64,000 bases of DNA from an uncultured Bacteroidales bacterium. GTDB taxonomy: Bacteria; Bacteroidota; Bacteroidia; Bacteroidales; Paludibacteraceae. The stretch lies in assembly GCA_902800525.1 (NCBI GenBank), contig CADCEV010000014.1:25122-89121 (forward strand), in the 5' to 3' direction. The notes under the pieces were generated by a model. The model was not told the origin of the DNA. It made no database searches and saw only the letters and a program-made list of their open reading frames with translations. Position 1 is the stretch's first letter; every line of letters starts with the position of its first letter. This document shows, in pieces, positions 61,178-64,000 of this stretch. A program made the translations under genes and the position numbers.

Positions 61178-61262
61178 TGCAGTTTTTCGAAAAAAAATGC
61201 ACTTCCTTTGTAAGATTTTGGCACGAAATTCGTATTACATATAGAAAGCCATTCAAAAGAGT

Positions 61263-61748
61263 ATGACGCACGAGCAGTTTACGCAAATATATTTACCGTT
61301 CAGCGGAAAGATGTATGCGCTTGCATACAACTTGCTCCGTAACCGTGACGAGGCGCGTGACTGCGTGCAAGATGTGTACTCTGAGTTATGGATCAAACGG
61401 GATACAATAGAACCCGACAAACCACCACTTCCGCTTGTTTTAACGATGGTGCGGAACAACTGCCTTGACCGTCTCAAGTCCCGAAGCACACAAGCAGATG
61501 ACGAAACCCTTGAGACGCTTTTAGACCACAACACCGAAAATCAGATTGAAGCGGCAAGTGACCTCAACGCAGTAATACAACTGATTGACAAACTGCCGAG
61601 CGACCAACAAATTATTTTACGGTTACGCACCATTGACGGACTGGAGATCGAACAGATACAAGAACTGACCCATTTCAGTCGCGAAAACATTTATACCTTG
61701 CTATCAAGAGCAAGAAAAACATTAAAAGAACTGACTGCAAAACTATGA
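61263..61748 (+). CDS. ECF RNA polymerase sigma factor
   Basis: 161 aa. Region 2: YLPFSGKMYALAYNLLRNRD then EARDCVQDVYSELW. Region 4: LPSDQQIILRLRTIDGLEIE and FSRENIYTLLSRARKTLKEL. Size and layout are of the Bacteroidales ECF group that pairs with membrane anti-sigma factors. Followed by a coupled anti-sigma-like pair, a DUF4252 protein and a lipoprotein, all probably one envelope-stress operon. Confidence 0.92.
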   Translation: MTHEQFTQIYLPFSGKMYALAYNLLRNRDEARDCVQDVYSELWIKRDTIEPDKPPLPLVLTMVRNNCLDRLKSRSTQADDETLETLLDHNTENQIEAASDLNAVIQLIDKLPSDQQIILRLRTIDGLEIEQIQELTHFSRENIYTLLSRARKTLKELTAKL

Positions 61749-62011
61749 CATACGATATGAAAAACGTCGTTCGAATGAAAAGAGATAAGAACATAGAACA
61801 AATCAAATCGTTACTCGCTCGTTTCTACGAGGGGCAAACGACACCGGAAGAAGAAAGGCTGCTGGCTGATTTCTTCCGTCGTGAGGATGTGCCGGAAGAT
61901 TTGCAGGAAGACAAGCAACTCTTCCTATTGCTTGCACAGACATCCGACCAAGAGATGCCGCAAGACATAGCCGAGGAAATCACCGCTTTTGTGAACAACC
62001 TCGGCGTTTGA
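61745..62011 (+). CDS. Anti-sigma factor, N-terminal half
   Basis: 88 aa (or 84 from the second Met). Helical: NIEQIKSLLARFYEGQTTPE, EERLLADFFRR, then EDLQEDKQLFLLLAQTSD. This is the cytoplasmic sigma-binding type seen at the start of Bacteroidales anti-sigma factors. It starts in the sigma gene stop (ATGA) and stops right where a transmembrane half begins in another frame, so the anti-sigma appears split. Confidence 0.65.
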   Translation: MTYDMKNVVRMKRDKNIEQIKSLLARFYEGQTTPEEERLLADFFRREDVPEDLQEDKQLFLLLAQTSDQEMPQDIAEEITAFVNNLGV

Positions 62012-62277
62012 AAACACCTCCGAAGATGTGGTATCGCGTAGCGGCAACGGTGGCTATTCTTCTCGCGATAGGTGGCGGCATGTTGTTTCATCAACGAATA
62101 TACACAACTGACCCATTCCGCGATACATGCGCCACGCCGGAAGAAGCCGCTGCACAGATTCAAAGGGCAAATAGTATGATTGCCAAAGCCACCGAACAAT
62201 GTATGGCTCCGACTAGCAAAGCCCTGCAAAAAGCGGACGCCACAAAACAAGTAATCAACCAATACATTAACTTCTAA
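62008..62277 (+). CDS. Anti-sigma factor, transmembrane half
   Basis: 89 aa from TTG 62008, or 83 from ATG 62026. One membrane helix near the start (AATVAILLAIGGGMLF), then a short periplasmic part with two Cys. Overlaps the preceding gene by 4 nt in the -1 frame. Joined, the two would make a normal single-pass anti-sigma factor of about 175 aa; whether they are two coupled proteins, a frameshift fusion or a mutation is open. Confidence 0.6.
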   Translation: MKTPPKMWYRVAATVAILLAIGGGMLFHQRIYTTDPFRDTCATPEEAAAQIQRANSMIAKATEQCMAPTSKALQKADATKQVINQYINF

Positions 62278-62289
62278 AACTCAAATACA

Positions 62290-62745
62290 ATGAAACGTAT
62301 TATTTTAGCGATATGCATCATTGCCTGCTCACTTTCCACACATGCGCAGAATCAAATATTCAGCAAGTATGCGACCATAGACGGAGTTGACTTTGTATGC
62401 ATCAACAAAGCCATGTTCGGCCTCGGCACAAAAATGATCAGTGTCGCAGGAGGTGGTGAGGATTTGAGCAAGTTAGGTTCTCTGGACAAAATGCTCATCA
62501 TCAGTTCTGACAGTGACGGAGGTAAAAAGCAGATTGATAAAGACATCCGGACACTTTCGACCGACAAGGACTACGAAGTTTTGATGACCAGCCATTCTTC
62601 CGGTGGCGACAACATGTTCATTTTCACGAACAAACGCAAACCGCACGAACTCATCATCGGCACTATTGGAAAAGATGATAGTTCGATGGTAGTCGTTGTT
62701 GGCGACTTCTCCAAAGAGGACATCAGCAATTTCCTTAACCAGTAA
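62290..62745 (+). CDS. DUF4252-family secreted protein
   Basis: 151 aa with a signal peptide ending THAQ. DUF4252 pattern: FSKYATIDGVDFVCINKAMF near 23-42 and DDSSMVVVVGDFSKEDISNF at the end. Proteins of this family commonly follow ECF sigma/anti-sigma genes in Bacteroidales and are periplasmic or outer-membrane associated, function unknown. Confidence 0.85.
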   Translation: MKRIILAICIIACSLSTHAQNQIFSKYATIDGVDFVCINKAMFGLGTKMISVAGGGEDLSKLGSLDKMLIISSDSDGGKKQIDKDIRTLSTDKDYEVLMTSHSSGGDNMFIFTNKRKPHELIIGTIGKDDSSMVVVVGDFSKEDISNFLNQ

Positions 62746-62773
62746 GTAATCTTAGATATACAATGGTTCTAGA

Positions 62774-62804
62774 GCAAGTCCGCAACAACGGGCTTGCATC
62801 TTTT
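62774..62804 (+). terminator. Terminator after the DUF4252 gene
   Basis: Nine bp stem GCAAGTCCG/CGGGCTTGC (62774-62782 with 62789-62797, one G-T pair), 6 nt loop, then ATCTTTT. The weak T-tract may permit read-through to the next gene. Confidence 0.65.
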
Positions 62805-62905
62805 GGCATAAAAATTGCTAAAAAATGAACGAATCTAATTTATCGGTGTATGCTGTAGTGAGAGCGCACTCAAAATAGATTGAAAACCGATAAACAAATA
62901 GCAAA

Positions 62906-64000
62906 ATGAAAAAGAAAACTTTTATCATTGCAGCCGCCGTATTTCTGCTTGGCTGCATCGGGACACTTCAAGCGTTCACACATTTGGAGACGCAAGAACC
63001 CCAAGAAATCCGTGGTATTGTTGTGGATGAGTACGATGCCGCATGGTACGAACAACAGCAAACATTGTGGCTCAAGAAGGCACAAGCCAATCTTACTGAC
63101 GAGCACGCATGGGAGCAGTGCTTCAGCGCGGCACGTTATGCCGATATGCTCAACGAGCAGTATGGAATGACCGACCGCAAAAAAGCTGTACTTGACGAGA
63201 TGGCGAAACATATCCCTAACTCGTTTACGTATAACCTCGCCATGTACCAAACAAAACGTGATATGTACGGCGAGGACGCAAGTCCGTGGGCAGAAAAGGC
63301 ATTGCAACAGATTCCGGAAAACATCGGTCGTCAAGATGCATCCATGCTTATCGCTTATCTGGAGATGAGCGGCAAATGCTTCAGCGATAAAAAGACACAA
63401 GAGACCAGCCATGAACTCATCGAGTTGCTGTACAAAAACAACGCTTACCCAAGTTATTTGCTCCGTTATGCCGACAATTGTATGCGCGGCATGGAGGGAA
63501 ACGCACTATACTTCATTAACGGCGATGTGCCTTGGTATGGATCGCGTATTCTGCAAGAAGCCTTGGATTTGCACAAAGACAAGAAAGTAATTCCTATTTC
63601 GTTCCTTGCTATACCAGTCTATCGTGACGCTCTCTGTCAATCGCTTGGCATTAAGCCATTTGAAGCCAAAGAGAATTACGATTCCATAGATTACCATGAG
63701 GTGTTAGAATATATCATCAATAAGAGCAAGCGTCCGGCATACTTCTCGCCGCACTTCAATTCTTCACAAGCCGATGATTTTCCTTTGAAATTATATAACG
63801 AGGGGTTGGTATTCCGTTACTCGGCAAAGCGCTATGACAATATGGCTGTAGCCCAGCGGAATGTGGAAGAGAAATATCACTTGGAGTATCTGTTGGAGCC
63901 GCAGTATGTCAACGAGGAGCAATGGCAAGGCAGTGAACGCATCCAACTCAACTATATGGTCATGCTTGCACCGGTAGTAAAAAACTACAAGCAAGCAGGT
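62906..64000 (+). CDS. Putative lipoprotein resembling the C-terminal part of DUF2723 proteins, 3' end outside window
   Basis: 365 codons, no stop before the window ends. Lipobox LLGC (Cys17) after a hydrophobic signal. A TPR-like helical region follows (ARYADMLNEQYGMTDRKKAV). The segment LYFINGDVPWYGSRILQEAL followed by KVIPISFLAIPVYRDALC resembles the soluble tail of Bacteroidales DUF2723 membrane proteins, where it reads NGDNDT...LSLLNT. I cannot assign a function. It follows the sigma operon without its own clear promoter. Confidence 0.6.
   Translation, partial: MKKKTFIIAAAVFLLGCIGTLQAFTHLETQEPQEIRGIVVDEYDAAWYEQQQTLWLKKAQANLTDEHAWEQCFSAARYADMLNEQYGMTDRKKAVLDEMAKHIPNSFTYNLAMYQTKRDMYGEDASPWAEKALQQIPENIGRQDASMLIAYLEMSGKCFSDKKTQETSHELIELLYKNNAYPSYLLRYADNCMRGMEGNALYFINGDVPWYGSRILQEALDLHKDKKVIPISFLAIPVYRDALCQSLGIKPFEAKENYDSIDYHEVLEYIINKSKRPAYFSPHFNSSQADDFPLKLYNEGLVFRYSAKRYDNMAVAQRNVEEKYHLEYLLEPQYVNEEQWQGSERIQLNYMVMLAPVVKNYKQAG

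Overview
The window is a 64 kb piece of a Bacteroidales chromosome (phylum Bacteroidota). Three things point there. Nearly every promoter that can be read has the Bacteroidota form TTTG - about 20 nt - TAnnTTTG, and no Shine-Dalgarno sequences stand out. Several genes belong to families typical of the order: DUF4831, DUF4835, DUF4252, DUF5103/type IX secretion plug, bactofilin and the NCS2 permease. Type IX secretion parts (plug, PorD-like, PorE-like) suggest a lineage that keeps that pathway, such as Paludibacteraceae or a relative; that family-level guess is weak.

Layout. 1-4.1 kb: the end of an HdeD-like membrane protein, then clpS-clpA-aat, which is an N-degron degradation operon. 4.1-19.1 kb is accessory DNA: two DUF3791-like small genes, a DpnD-like small gene, an unassigned structured RNA, and a DpnII-type GATC restriction-modification operon. 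These are followed by a gene-free repeat-rich kilobase, a run of gene remnants among lipoprotein and small-enzyme genes, a WYL regulator with a DnaQ-like exonuclease, an AT-rich pair with a PD-(D/E)XK nuclease, and several unknown small genes. The block ends at a tRNA-Thr(CGT) gene whose 3' part is duplicated, as at an integration site.

19.3-42.2 kb is mostly housekeeping: T9SS plug protein, pgi-gpsA-lysS (minus), gdhA, an unusual receiver/ATP-grasp protein, a lipid-linked-sugar cluster (flavoprotein, GT39-like, GtrA), a Na/Pi cotransporter, a SIMPL protein, an SDR enzyme, a Y-family polymerase, a pectate-lyase-like protein, a DUF1295 protein, an NCS2 permease and a flavodiiron protein. 42.4-55.2 kb is one long minus-strand run from bactofilin through DUF1015, PorE-like, thyA, folA, tex, ettA, tilS and aroE to DUF4831 and DUF4835. 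55.5-61.0 kb is a minus-strand operon joining hypA and hypB to a large FAD/Fe-S oxidoreductase and two membrane proteins. 61.2-64 kb holds an ECF sigma factor with a split anti-sigma factor, DUF4252 and a lipoprotein that runs off the end.

The most striking signal is not a gene. From about 23 to 60.6 kb the gene boundaries are packed with A/T-rich micro-repeats of 7 or 8 nt period. These repeats often supply the stop codon of the upstream gene and lie just before the start of the next one. The same repeats, and two G-rich palindromic ones, also sit in frame inside conserved genes (lysS, tex, hypB, the GltD-like oxidoreductase, the DUF1295 gene, and DUF1015 three times). Other intergenic sites carry tandem repeats of 8, 9 and 11 nt period. 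Promoter-terminator scars with little or nothing between them (42.4 kb, 55.4 kb) and N-terminal gene stubs show frequent deletion. All family names here come from reading the translations; no database search was run.
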